The notes beneath the pieces are model-generated. The model made no database searches. It had not been told where the DNA came from and saw only the letters and a list, made by a program, of their open reading frames with translations. The translations under genes were made by a program, and so were the position numbers. A stretch of DNA of 64,000 bases. It comes from Erwinia sp. E_sp_B01_1 (GTDB taxonomy: Bacteria; Pseudomonadota; Gammaproteobacteria; Enterobacterales; Enterobacteriaceae). Below are positions 17,647-26,641 of the stretch, piece after piece; positions within the stretch are counted from its first letter, which is position 1, and the number at the start of each line of letters is the position of its first letter. The DNA is taken from contig NZ_CP142208.1 in NCBI RefSeq assembly GCF_036865545.1, forward strand, positions 2,232,001 through 2,296,000, in the 5' to 3' direction.

Positions 17647-17751
17647 TCGCCGATGGTCGTAGCATCTTATTTAAACCCCACCCGTTATCCTGTGTCAGGG
17701 GCGTTTTTTAATAGCAATCAGCTACTGATTCTTTATAAATAAGGTAAATAT

Positions 17752-18759
17752 ATGTCGGATACTATCAAGCCTGTAGGAATGGCCGTTGTTGGCGCAGGCC
17801 GCGTTTCAGATGCCCACCTCGGTGCCATCACCTCGCAGCCGGAGAAAGGGAAACTGATCGCGGTTATCGATCAGAACATTGAGCTGGCCAGAGCTTCTGC
17901 CGCAAAGCATGGCGCGCTTTATGCCTTTTCCTCCGTTGAAGAAGCGTTAAATTGTTCAGAAATTGAAGCCTTCGATCTTTGCCTGCCTAACCAGTTACAT
18001 GCTCCTGTGGCCATTGAATGTCTTCGCGGTGGCCGACATGTGCTGGTTGAAAAACCCATGACGGATGATTACCAGACGGCAATGCAGATGGCCGCCGTGG
18101 CAGATGAAACGAAACTTGTTCTCGCCATTGGGCAGTCGCGTCGTCATGGTTCAGCAGTGCGTTACGTTCAGGACAATATGGCGCGTTTTGGCACCTTGCG
18201 TGCCGTTCAGGCCTCATTCTGCATGTACTGGGATGGCCCACAGGCACCCTGGTGGAAAGATCGCACGCGTGAAGAAGGTCTGGTTTTCCCGATGCTGGGA
18301 TCGCATGCGATTGATTTTGTCCAGGCAATGCTGGGAGACTACCCGCTGCGGGTTCATGCGGAAGCGGCCGGACTGCGTGACTGCTGGAAAGCAGAAGATG
18401 AAGCGATGATCCTGATCCGCTATCCGGATGATAAGATGGCTACCGTTCATTTGTCTTACAATCAACAGCCATTCTTCGAGCGCTACGTGCTGTTGTTTAA
18501 CGGATATGTTGTGGAAATCCGCGATGTGAACACCGTCTTAGTCAATGGGGAAGTTGTGCTTTCTCCGCCAGAAGGCGAGGGCGCTACGCTGTTGGTCACG
18601 AATGAACTGTTCCGCAATCAATTTACTGAATTTGCGCATGCAATTCGTGGCTTGCCTAACAGAAGCGTTCTGCACCATCCGGGTGCGGCACTTATCAGAG
18701 TCATTGAAGCTTCACTGACCTCTGCGCTGAAAGGCGAAACCGTTCACTTCGACTGGTAA
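17752..18759 (+). CDS. Gfo/Idh/MocA family oxidoreductase
   Basis: 335 residues. N-terminal Rossmann domain with GMAVVGAGRVSDAHLGAI and the family motif VEKPM; C-terminal alpha/beta substrate domain. Members oxidise or reduce sugars, inositols or related polyols with NAD(P). First gene of the plus-strand arm of the locus, with AAGGTAAATAT before the ATG, followed by a regulator and a peptidase. The substrate is unknown; with the opposite operon it may process the carbon skeleton after deamination. Confidence 0.87.
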   Translation: MSDTIKPVGMAVVGAGRVSDAHLGAITSQPEKGKLIAVIDQNIELARASAAKHGALYAFSSVEEALNCSEIEAFDLCLPNQLHAPVAIECLRGGRHVLVEKPMTDDYQTAMQMAAVADETKLVLAIGQSRRHGSAVRYVQDNMARFGTLRAVQASFCMYWDGPQAPWWKDRTREEGLVFPMLGSHAIDFVQAMLGDYPLRVHAEAAGLRDCWKAEDEAMILIRYPDDKMATVHLSYNQQPFFERYVLLFNGYVVEIRDVNTVLVNGEVVLSPPEGEGATLLVTNELFRNQFTEFAHAIRGLPNRSVLHHPGAALIRVIEASLTSALKGETVHFDW

Positions 18760-18814
18760 TTCCCGCCGGTTGATCCAGAGCTAACTTAACCAGGTTTCAG
18801 AAAGGATACTTATT

Positions 18815-19516
18815 GTGGTTGTTAAACGTTCACTCGCGCCGTTAGAAAAGCGGTCAATAGAAGCACTGGCTACAGACAGCCTGCGGGAATTTATCCTTTC
18901 TGGCGCACTGCAGCCAGGTGAGCGGATCACAGAAACCACGCTGGCGGATCAGATGGGGATTGGCCGGGCAACCCTGCGTACCGGCTTGCACCAGTTGGCC
19001 TCGGAAGGATTACTGGTCAAAAAACCCTATACCAGTTGGGAAGTGAAATCCCTGACCGCTGACGATGCCTGGGAACTCTGGACACTGCGGGCCAGCCTTG
19101 AAAGTCTGGCGATCAGGCTGGCCGCGGAGAATATGACGCCTCATTTGCAGTCCCTGATTGAAGAGGCGATGAACAACCTTGTCCATGCCTGCATGAATGG
19201 CGATGTGCATGAGGCAAGTGAATGCGATTTCGCGCTTCACCGCACGTTGATTGAATGCGTTGGGCATACACGCCTTGCCGATCAGTATCGTCTGGTTGAG
19301 CAGCAGGTCCGCCTTTATATCCAGATCAGCAACCAGTTAATGACCGGTAATCTGCCTGGCATCATTGAGCAGCACCGGCCCATGATCGATGCGTTGCTGC
19401 GGGGCGATGGCCTGGCGGCCGCACATGAAGCCTGGGCGCACAATGAAAGCGAGGGTGGCAAGCTGGTGGCCTGGTTACATCAGCGTGCAAGGCTCGAGTC
19501 CGCAACTAAACGTTAA
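18815..19516 (+). CDS. GntR-family regulator, FCD (FadR) subfamily
   Basis: 233 residues starting with GTG at 18815 (AAAGGATACTTATT upstream). Winged HTH in residues about 15-80 (DSLREFILSGALQPGERITE, LADQMGIGRATLRTGLHQLASEGLL), then an all-helical FCD ligand domain with metal-binding His/Asp positions (ECDFALHRTLIE, IIEQHRPMIDALLRGD). FCD repressors bind short palindromes of the form TTGTnnACAA; the locus contains three exact TTGTCGACAA sites and one near copy, so it is the obvious reader. Encoded between a dehydrogenase and a peptidase gene in one transcript. Confidence 0.9.
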   Translation: MVVKRSLAPLEKRSIEALATDSLREFILSGALQPGERITETTLADQMGIGRATLRTGLHQLASEGLLVKKPYTSWEVKSLTADDAWELWTLRASLESLAIRLAAENMTPHLQSLIEEAMNNLVHACMNGDVHEASECDFALHRTLIECVGHTRLADQYRLVEQQVRLYIQISNQLMTGNLPGIIEQHRPMIDALLRGDGLAAAHEAWAHNESEGGKLVAWLHQRARLESATKR

Positions 19517-19532
19517 TAACAGGAAATGAAAA

Positions 19533-20720
19533 ATGGGTACCACCGCTATTCCAGTGACTAAGGGAAGGCCTCCCTTCGACAGTAAGAAACTTGATACTTA
19601 TCTCGAGAATGCCGGATTAGACGTTATTCTGGTGTCATCACGCCATAATCTGCGTTATTTACTCGGTGGTTATACGTTTTTCTTTTTTGACTCTTTTGAA
19701 GCCTTTGGCACCAGTAAATATTTCCCGTTGATGGCCTATTTCCGGGGGAAACCGGAAAAAACAGTCTATATCGGTCATGGTATGGAATCCTTTGAACTGG
19801 AGCTGGATAAGTTCTGGATGCATGAAGTCAGCACCAAAGCCTGGGGTATTCAGGATTCGCTGAACTTTGCCGTGCCCTATATCCGGGATATGGGGGCAGA
19901 TATTACCAAAATCGGCATTGAACCTGACTTCCTGCCTTATGAAGCCGCACTGGCATTAAAGAAACATTTGCCCGGCACTGAACTGGTCAATTGCCAGCGT
20001 CCTCTGGAACTGTTGCGGTCGATCAAAACTTCCCGTGAACTTGAGATGATCAAAAAGGCTTCCGATGACGTGGTTCACTCAATGCTGGCCGTTGTGGCTG
20101 CGCACGGTCCTGGCGCCACTAAACATCAGTTGGTTTCGGCACTTGCAGCCGAAGAGATCAAACGTGGCCTCTCTTATGAATACTGCCTCATTACCGCAGG
20201 AACCAGCCTTAACCGCGCTCCTTCTGATTACGTTCTGAAGCAGGGCGATATTGTCTCTATCGACTCAGGTGGACAACTCGGAGGTTACATTGGCGATCTT
20301 TGCCGTATGGCCATTGTGGGTGAGCCGGATGCGGAACAGGAAGACTTGATCGCGGAAGTTGATGCCATCCAGACGGCAGCCCGCGGTGCCATTCAGGCAG
20401 GTGTATCAGGCAAAGAGATCTACACTGCCGCCAATGCGCAGATTGCACGTTCGCCTAATGCAAAATATGTCGACTTTGTGGCTCACGGCCTGGGGCTTGT
20501 CACCCACGAGACTCCGCGTCTTGCCCCATCTGGCTACCCGTACGACAACCCGGATGCTGAACGCCCGCTGGAGCCAGGCATGGTGATATCTGTTGAAGCG
20601 GCGATTAAACATCCCCGCGTAGGCTTTATCAAACTGGAAGATACCCTGGCCATTGAACTTGATGGTTCCGTAAAGGCTTATGGGGACTTTGGCCGTGGCT
20701 GGACTCGCTTCGGCGGTTGA
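19533..20720 (+). CDS. M24 family metallopeptidase (Xaa-Pro dipeptidase/creatinase-like)
   Basis: 395 residues: N-terminal creatinase-like domain (LENAGLDVILVSSRHNLRYLLGG) and a pita-bread catalytic domain. The five metal ligands are visible: Asp in SIDSGGQ, Asp in GDLCRMA, His in VAHGLGL, Glu in VISVEAAI, Glu in IKLEDTLA. Members cleave Xaa-Pro bonds or C-N bonds of creatine or ectoine. In this context it may hydrolyse a small amide or modified amino acid, not a peptide (inference). It follows the GntR gene by 16 bases and ends the plus operon ahead of a terminator. Confidence 0.88.
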   Translation: MGTTAIPVTKGRPPFDSKKLDTYLENAGLDVILVSSRHNLRYLLGGYTFFFFDSFEAFGTSKYFPLMAYFRGKPEKTVYIGHGMESFELELDKFWMHEVSTKAWGIQDSLNFAVPYIRDMGADITKIGIEPDFLPYEAALALKKHLPGTELVNCQRPLELLRSIKTSRELEMIKKASDDVVHSMLAVVAAHGPGATKHQLVSALAAEEIKRGLSYEYCLITAGTSLNRAPSDYVLKQGDIVSIDSGGQLGGYIGDLCRMAIVGEPDAEQEDLIAEVDAIQTAARGAIQAGVSGKEIYTAANAQIARSPNAKYVDFVAHGLGLVTHETPRLAPSGYPYDNPDAERPLEPGMVISVEAAIKHPRVGFIKLEDTLAIELDGSVKAYGDFGRGWTRFGG

Positions 20721-20805
20721 AGAGAGTTTTACCCTGTGACTTGAAGGGCGGAGTCCCTGTTTATATTAACGTCAGTTTCTATCGTGATGGATGAGAATGG
20801 TTAAT

Positions 20806-20833
20806 CCCGGGCAGGATAGCGCCCGGTTTTTTC
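20806..20833 (+). terminator. Rho-independent terminator after the M24 gene
   Basis: CCGGGC/GCCCGG stem with an 8-base loop followed by six T. Confidence 0.75.
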
Positions 20834-20880
20834 AATACGAAAAAGTAATACACTTTAGCGAAGTATTGTAAATTGTATTA

Positions 20881-21672
20881 TTATTTGCTTATCTTGTGTA
20901 CTGAGGTGCCTTCATAAAGTTCTGCAGGCAAAAAAGTCACTTTTGGGGCCGAAGTGGGGTTCGCAAGTCGTTCGCCAATATTTTTAAATATTCCTTCAGC
21001 CTGAAGCTCAGCGGTTGAACCAAGCGTGGTAAATGCGGATGAGTGATTTTGTGCCTCATCCGGACCGCCAAGAAGAATTACGCTTAACTCCTCCGGGACT
21101 TTTATATGGCTGAGAGACATCGCCTCAAGAAGACGCGCGTGATGCTCTACTCCCCAACAGATCAAGGCAGTAAAAGGGAGTTTACCTGTGCTCTTCCGTT
21201 TTTGTTGCAGCGTCTCAGCAACGGCCATTTCGTAGTCGCCCTGGATCACCACAGGCATGCGGATTAAATACTCATCAGCGGAATATTGACGCTCATCACA
21301 CCAGTTAAGAAAACGACGAATTCCCATCAGGTTAGCCATGAAAGGACGATCTGTAGTGACGAAGCCGATCTGCTTATGGCCTTTACCGGACAAAATTCTT
21401 AGTGCTTGTGAGACTGAGGAACCCCAGTCGTGGCCAATACAATCCACTTCTGTTCCGGTCAGCCCCAGCCCGTGAAGAATAATACCCGACGCTTTTTCTC
21501 TTATTGCCTGGAGCGTTTGAATAGCAATGATTTTGAATGAGGACTGAACCACACAGGCATCAAATGCTGGAAGTCCCTGAATAGCCAGTCGGGCGTGATC
21601 GGCATCGTTATAGGAGACTTCAAGAACTTTACTCCCAGCCGATGTCAGTCTGTCCTCCAGTTTCTGAAGCAC
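20881..21672 (-). pseudogene. LacI-type effector-binding domain lacking its DNA-binding domain
   Basis: The 263-residue frame aligns with the periplasmic-binding-protein-like core of LacI/GalR regulators (VLQKLEDRLTSAGSKVLEV, IILHGLGLTG, VSQALRILSGKGHKQIGFVT, FTALICWGVEHHARLLEAM, LSVILLGGPDEAQNHSSAFTT). Open frame continues upstream to about 21795 but contains no HTH (the usual TVSRVLN helix is absent). Proteins of this family are about 330-345 residues, so the 5' end is lost or replaced. The first start is a GTG without a good ribosome binding site. Probably a decaying repressor; a ligand-sequestering protein is a less likely alternative. Confidence 0.6.
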
Positions 21673-21789
21673 AGTCCGGCCATAGCCGGCGCTGACCGAA
21701 CGGCGTAAAAACAGGATGTTCCGCGATAAATAGACGGATATTTCTGGAGCCGAAAGTAGAGAACTCCCCCTTTGTTGCTGACCGCAAAA

Positions 21790-21981
21790 AAGTTAGTGGA
21801 TATGGCTGTGGCCATCAAAGAGGGGCGCGATCACCGGGCATCTGGCGAAATGGCGCTGCATATTTTTGAAATTCTTGACGGGTTGGAAAAATCCGCAGGT
21901 AAGGAAATTGTGCTTCAGACTACCTGCGAACGCCCGACACCAATCCGAAGAGGCGCGGGAGAGCAAACGTTGCAGGGATAG
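21790..21981 (+). pseudogene. C-terminal remnant of a Gfo/Idh/MocA oxidoreductase
   Basis: The translation VDMAVAIKEGRDHRASGEMALHIFEILDGLEKSAG ... CERPTPI matches the closing helix and strand of MocA-type dehydrogenases (RASGELALHVLE ... ERPxPL). Everything upstream of this tail is missing. Together with the truncated LacI gene it marks a deleted sugar or inositol cassette. A strong terminator follows at 22022. Confidence 0.65.
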
Positions 21982-22021
21982 TCGAAACGCATGGAGTGCA
22001 ACAGCTTTGTCGCGCCAGGAA

Positions 22022-22070
22022 AGCCCCCTGATGCAGAATCTCTATCCCTGAGGACAGGGGGCTATTTTTT
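22022..22070 (+). terminator. Rho-independent terminator of the decayed cassette
   Basis: AGCCCCCTG/CAGGGGGCT 9-bp stem followed by ATTTTTT. It lies downstream of the MocA tail, as expected for the end of the lost operon. Confidence 0.75.
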
Positions 22071-22090
22071 AATGCAATAACCGGGGCGAT

Positions 22091-23488
22091 TTAGTGATTG
22101 CTTCTGCCCGGCACCAGAAGGGCTTCCGCCCGCCGTTCTGTTTTGTTATAGCCGAGTGCGTAATAAAGGATTGTCAACATGGCTATCCAGCCAAAGCCAA
22201 TGACGACGGATACTCTCAGTTCAGCCTGTGAGAGCATGATGGCGACGATACCCAGCAGAAATAACACGGCAAGCCAGGAGGTGACAGGGTAGAGCGGGAC
22301 CAGCAAAAAGGTTTTTGATTTCTCTAAGGGAGAAAGAGAAGCACGGAATTTAATATGCGAGAGAAGGATGATTAGCCAGGTCCAGACCGAAGCAAAAGTA
22401 GAAACGGCGCTGAGCCAGATAAACAGCTCTTTTGGAGCGAGATAGTTTAAGGCCACTCCAATCAACAGCATTATTACTGAGAACGCTATCGCAAACCCTG
22501 GCACGCCATTCTTATTAATTCGCTTAAATAATCCCAGCGCATGACCTTGTTGAGAAAGATTAAGCAGCATTCTGCCCGTACCAAATATGCCACTGTTACA
22601 GGAGGAGAGAGCGGCTGTAATCACGACAAAGTTAATAATACCGGCAGCGGAAGGGATGCCCATTTTTTCAAAGGTCATTACAAAGGGGCTTCCCTGAGTC
22701 CCCAGCTGATCCCAGGGATAAACAGACATAATAACCAGTAAGGCACCCACGTAAAAAATCAATATCCGCCAGAAAACGGTATTAACTGCTTTACTGATAG
22801 ACTTCTCCGGGTTTTGCGCTTCTCCTGCGGTAACCCCCAAAATTTCAATGCCGCCGTAGGAAAACATCACCAGTGGCATAGCCATTATAATACCGGTAAT
22901 ACCATAAGGCAGAAAGCCGTGATTACTCCAGAGGTTATGAAACCCTGTGGGAATGCCGTGGTGTCCTAATCCAAAAAAGATCGCACCAGAACCCGCAACA
23001 ATCATCAGCACGATGGTGACGATTTTGATCATCGCAAACCAGAATTCAAATTCCCCATAAAACTTCACCGCGAAAAAATTCACTGAAGCCATGGCAGTCA
23101 GTGCGGCAAGCGCCCAGATCCAGTTCGCCGTTTCAGGGAACCAGATATGCATGTAGATCCCTACGGCGGTGATTTCCGCCATGCAGGTCACTATCCACAT
23201 AAACCAGTACGTCCAGCCGGTAAGATAGCCGCTGAGGGGCCCAAGATAGTCACGCGCATAGCGGCTGAAAGAACCGGAAACAGGATTTTTGATTGCCATC
23301 TCACCCAGAGAACGCATGATGATAAAGATAGCCAGTCCTCCCACTAAATACCCCACCAGGATGGCGGGTCCGGCTATTTTTATGGCGGCTGCGGATCCAA
23401 GGAAAAGACCTACTCCTATTGCCGCACCCAATGCCATCAAACTCAGATGTCTTTCTTTAAGTCCACGCTGTTGTTCACCCTGGGCCAT
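22091..23488 (-). CDS. Amino-acid permease, APC superfamily (ProY/AnsP-like)
   Basis: 465 residues, 12 membrane segments. The start RGLKERHLSLMALGAAIGVG and LGEMAIKNPVSGSFSRYA are hallmark blocks of enterobacterial AAT-family permeases; the closest by eye is ProY (cryptic proline permease), for example GGIEILGVTAGEAQNPEKSI and SVYPWDQLGTQGSPFV. It takes up an amino acid with protons. AGAGGTAAACCGTT precedes the ATG. It stands alone on the minus strand, with 449 bases upstream. The specific amino acid is not certain. Confidence 0.88.
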   Translation of the reverse strand: MAQGEQQRGLKERHLSLMALGAAIGVGLFLGSAAAIKIAGPAILVGYLVGGLAIFIIMRSLGEMAIKNPVSGSFSRYARDYLGPLSGYLTGWTYWFMWIVTCMAEITAVGIYMHIWFPETANWIWALAALTAMASVNFFAVKFYGEFEFWFAMIKIVTIVLMIVAGSGAIFFGLGHHGIPTGFHNLWSNHGFLPYGITGIIMAMPLVMFSYGGIEILGVTAGEAQNPEKSISKAVNTVFWRILIFYVGALLVIMSVYPWDQLGTQGSPFVMTFEKMGIPSAAGIINFVVITAALSSCNSGIFGTGRMLLNLSQQGHALGLFKRINKNGVPGFAIAFSVIMLLIGVALNYLAPKELFIWLSAVSTFASVWTWLIILLSHIKFRASLSPLEKSKTFLLVPLYPVTSWLAVLFLLGIVAIMLSQAELRVSVVIGFGWIAMLTILYYALGYNKTERRAEALLVPGRSNH

Positions 23489-23937
23489 AACGGTTTACCT
23501 CTTAATTGCAGGGAAAATAAAAAACAATTTTTGCCACCTTTAAGTATCTGCAAAGGCTATGCCACAAACATCTTTCCGCATTCATTTATAAAAAATAATG
23601 GGCAGAGCAGGGGCGGCAAAGTTATCCGCAGGTCAGATTCACACAGATAATAGCGAGAAAAAATGCAATTTAAATGAAAAGCAGGGTGATGACATGGCTG
23701 TTATTTGTGATTGGCGGGGGAAGTCACAGTAATAATAAATAATTTACGCACCCTGATGGTTATGCTGATTTATTGTGGTGCATCTGGCTTTTAATGATTA
23801 AATTCAGCAACGCAAAGCACTCCCTTGTAATAAATAATAAGGGAGTGAATATAGTTAAGTGTCAATATTATCACTGTTACTCAACGCTGCAATATCATAC
23901 CGGGATTATGTTGTTGCTAAAAACAGAACGCTGTAAA
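23489..23937. other. Intergenic region, 449 bases, upstream of the permease gene
   Basis: AT-rich. It must hold the permease promoter. The only structure I see is a hairpin with 9-bp arms CACTCCCTT/AAGGGAGTG (23818-23847, 12-base loop), about 90 bases past the LysR stop codon; it has no T-run but may end lysR transcription. No gene seen. Confidence 0.5.
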
Positions 23938-24849
23938 TCAGGATGCCTTTTGTTCTTTAAATAAATTCCCGGTGATCTTCTGCAAAAGTTTGTTCACGCC
24001 GGATCCGTGTTGCCTTCCCAGACGGGTCACGATCTGCGTTTCAGTAAAAGCAAACAGCCGGTGATGCAGTGGGATAGCCACCAGACTGCCAGCCCGTACT
24101 TCATCCCGCACCATAAAATCCGGTAACAAAGAGACGCCCCCCTCTTTGGCGTAGTTTTTCAGCAGCAGCAGATTATTACAGACTACGGCCGGTTCCAGAG
24201 TGATGCCGGTATCCTCTTCAACGCGACTGACGATTTGCCGGATACCGTGGGAGACTCTGGTCAGAGCCAGCCTGTGTTCACCCAGGCTCTGGATCTCAAC
24301 CGCTTTAGCCTGTAAGGCCAGCGGATGCTCAGGATTGGTGATTACACACAACGGGTGCGTGTAAGACTGATGAGTCCGTAATTTTGTATCCCTGGAGGGG
24401 TTATAAAGGATGCCAATGTGCGCTTCATCCTCAACGATAAGCCGTATGACATCATTGCTGCCGCAAATCTCAATATTGATTCTGATAGCGGGATAGTGAG
24501 CAGAAAAATCGGAGAGGATCCCTGAAATACTCTCTATATACCCTTCACCTATTGCCAGCGTCAGGCTGCCTGACTGCAACCCCCGCAAGGCCTGTAAAGA
24601 ATCAATCAACAGTTCCTGTTCACCCAGATGGTGTTGATAAAAAGCCAGGACTCTGTCACCCGCTTCCGTAGGCCGGACGCCACGGCGATGTCTTTCGATC
24701 AGCTGGCTGTTCAGTTCAAGTTCAAGCTGGGAGATCTGTCGGCTTACTGCGGAAGGGGCCACATTCAGGTAATCCGCGGCGCCCCGGACGCTTTTCAGCC
24801 TCACAGCTTCAAAAAAATAGCGCAGCCGGTTAAAGCTAATTCCGTTCAT
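23938..24849 (-). CDS. LysR-family transcriptional regulator
   Basis: 303 residues. HTH in the first 60 residues (FNRLRYFFEAVRLKSVRGAA, LNVAPSAVSRQISQLELELN) and a LysR substrate domain (LTLAIGEGYIESISGIL, GGVSLLPDFMVRDEVRAGSL). It is divergent from the five-gene operon starting at 24963, 113 bases away, so it most likely activates that operon in response to the pathway compound. Confidence 0.92.
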   Translation of the reverse strand: MNGISFNRLRYFFEAVRLKSVRGAADYLNVAPSAVSRQISQLELELNSQLIERHRRGVRPTEAGDRVLAFYQHHLGEQELLIDSLQALRGLQSGSLTLAIGEGYIESISGILSDFSAHYPAIRINIEICGSNDVIRLIVEDEAHIGILYNPSRDTKLRTHQSYTHPLCVITNPEHPLALQAKAVEIQSLGEHRLALTRVSHGIRQIVSRVEEDTGITLEPAVVCNNLLLLKNYAKEGGVSLLPDFMVRDEVRAGSLVAIPLHHRLFAFTETQIVTRLGRQHGSGVNKLLQKITGNLFKEQKAS

Positions 24850-24962
24850 TCTCAGTTCCTGTGTTGATCTAAACGCAACAAAGCAGACATAAGCTGATTA
24901 TTGTTTAGAGCGCTGACAGCTGTCTATACTGCGGTTAAATTAAATATGCAAAGGTTAACACT

Positions 24963-25736
24963 ATGTTGTGGCGCGACATTTGTGAGCAGGCCGGCTTGCT
25001 GACTCAACGCAATCCCCGGCTTAAAGAGTATCTGAAATCACTGATCCTGGATTTCGACGATCTGCCTTCAGCGCTTTGTGGGAATCTTGCGCATCACCTT
25101 TCTCTCCATGCGCCGGGCGTTGATCTCAAGGGGTGGTTCGCCGAAGTAATGCAGAATTTCCCCGATATTGCTGATGACACAAAGTATGACCTGCGCAAAC
25201 TGGCGGCGGTAAATCCTGCCTGTCCGGATGAGCTGACCGGGCTTCTGAGCTTCAGGGGCATTCTGGCTTTAACCTCTCAACGTCTCTCTCATCAGGTCTG
25301 GCTTTCAGGAGACCGGCAAAGTGCGGTGCTCCTGCAAAACTGGACTTCGCAACACTGGAATATTGATATTCATCCTGCGGCCAGCATGGGACGCGGACTG
25401 TTTGTTGATCATGGCATTGGCATCGTGATTGGCGAAACTGCGGTGGTGGAAGATGACGTCAGCCTCTGGCATGGCGTCACGCTGGGCAGCACCCTGACTG
25501 AAGCCGGAGAGCGACATCCCAAAATTGGCCGGGGGGCGCTTATCTGTGCCGGTGCTACCGTGCTCGGCAATATTACCGTGGGGCCGGGCGCCATTGTGGC
25601 GGCCAGTGCTGTGGTTACTAAAGCTGTTCCTGCTGGCGTGATCGTTGCCGGATCGCCTGCAAAAATTATTGCGGACGTACCCGCAGAGCTACAAACCCTT
25701 TCCTCTAAGCCCTGTAAGACCAAGGAGTCGTTATGA
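24963..25736 (+). CDS. Serine-acetyltransferase-like (CysE family) acyltransferase
   Basis: 257 residues with the SATase N-terminal helical domain and a left-handed beta-helix of hexapeptide repeats (IDIHPAASMGRGLFVDHGIG, VVEDDVSLWHGVTLG, ATVLGNITVGPGAIVAA). His residues in DHGIGIVIGETA and LWHGVTLG are the catalytic/substrate set of CysE. Housekeeping CysE makes O-acetylserine; as first gene of a catabolic operon ending with an M20 deacylase this copy probably acetylates a cysteine- or serine-like pathway compound (inference). Its stop overlaps the next start (ATGA). Confidence 0.82.
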   Translation: MLWRDICEQAGLLTQRNPRLKEYLKSLILDFDDLPSALCGNLAHHLSLHAPGVDLKGWFAEVMQNFPDIADDTKYDLRKLAAVNPACPDELTGLLSFRGILALTSQRLSHQVWLSGDRQSAVLLQNWTSQHWNIDIHPAASMGRGLFVDHGIGIVIGETAVVEDDVSLWHGVTLGSTLTEAGERHPKIGRGALICAGATVLGNITVGPGAIVAASAVVTKAVPAGVIVAGSPAKIIADVPAELQTLSSKPCKTKESL

Positions 25737-26641
25737 TCCCTCCAGCACAAACCAGATTTGGTCTGGAACATCCGTTAGTTACCGTAAAAGATCACGCCCG
25801 GACATTACAGCTCTATATCCGGATGGGTTTTTCACCTTCACCGGTCAGTTACCACCCCTGGGGAACCGTCACCTCGTTGATGATGTTTCGCAATAATTTC
25901 ATTGAGCTGATAGGCGTTGACGACGCCACGAAATTTGGCACCAATTCGGTTAATGGCTTCTGTTTTGGCAGGCAGCTTGGCTCTTTCCTGGAACGGGGTG
26001 AAGAGGGGATTTCGCTGGTGGCCCTGCACAGCAAAGATGCTGATAAAGATTATGAAGATCTGACTACTGCCGGTCTTGCAGGACAGGGGCGTATAGATTT
26101 TCGCCGCAGGATGACCCTGCCAGATGGTTCACCAGATGAAGCTGTGGTTTCCCTGGGTTTGTTTATTGATGAACAGCAGCCTGATATCTCTAACTTTATC
26201 TGCCATCAGCACAAACCAGAACTTATCTGGGTGCCGGGCTGGCAACACCACCCCAATGGCGTGGATGCCATTGTTGCCGTCACCTGGCTAGCTGATCCAG
26301 CCTCTCTGGTTGAGCGCTGGAAAACCTTCTACGGCGAGAATGTGGTGCTTAAGGATGGCGTGCTCACAGCGGAAACCGGGTATGGCCAGCTACGCGCAAT
26401 GGATCAGGAAACAGCAGAGAAACATTATCCCGGCATTCCTCTTCCTGAACGGAAAGAACCGGGCGCGCATGGAATTGCTATCACCCTGAACACCCATAAA
26501 CCCGACGATCTGAAACTGATCCTTGAGCATCAGAACATCCCCTTTAGCGAATTTTCTGACCGTATCCTGGTTGCCCCCGACTGGACGGGCAACGTCATTT
26601 TCGAATTTATTACGGGTATTCAGGAGGGCGACCAATTATGA
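25733..26641 (+). CDS. VOC/glyoxalase-like domain protein
   Basis: 302 residues with an N-terminal glyoxalase-3-like domain: LEHPLVTVKDHARTLQLYIR, a metal-type His, then MFRNNFIELIGVDD; a second half-repeat ends with NVIFEFI. VOC proteins are metal enzymes of many reactions (isomerisation, ring opening, dioxygenation), so no reaction is assigned. Translationally coupled to both neighbours through ATGA overlaps, which ties it firmly to the operon. Confidence 0.75.
   Translation: MIPPAQTRFGLEHPLVTVKDHARTLQLYIRMGFSPSPVSYHPWGTVTSLMMFRNNFIELIGVDDATKFGTNSVNGFCFGRQLGSFLERGEEGISLVALHSKDADKDYEDLTTAGLAGQGRIDFRRRMTLPDGSPDEAVVSLGLFIDEQQPDISNFICHQHKPELIWVPGWQHHPNGVDAIVAVTWLADPASLVERWKTFYGENVVLKDGVLTAETGYGQLRAMDQETAEKHYPGIPLPERKEPGAHGIAITLNTHKPDDLKLILEHQNIPFSEFSDRILVAPDWTGNVIFEFITGIQEGDQL

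Larger units (their letters stand above)
17384..17751. other. Divergent control region of the TRAP/kinase/phospho-lyase locus
   Basis: 368 AT-rich bases between divergent operons with palindromes at 17427-17436 and 17637-17646, one in front of each operon. No gene seen. Confidence 0.6.
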
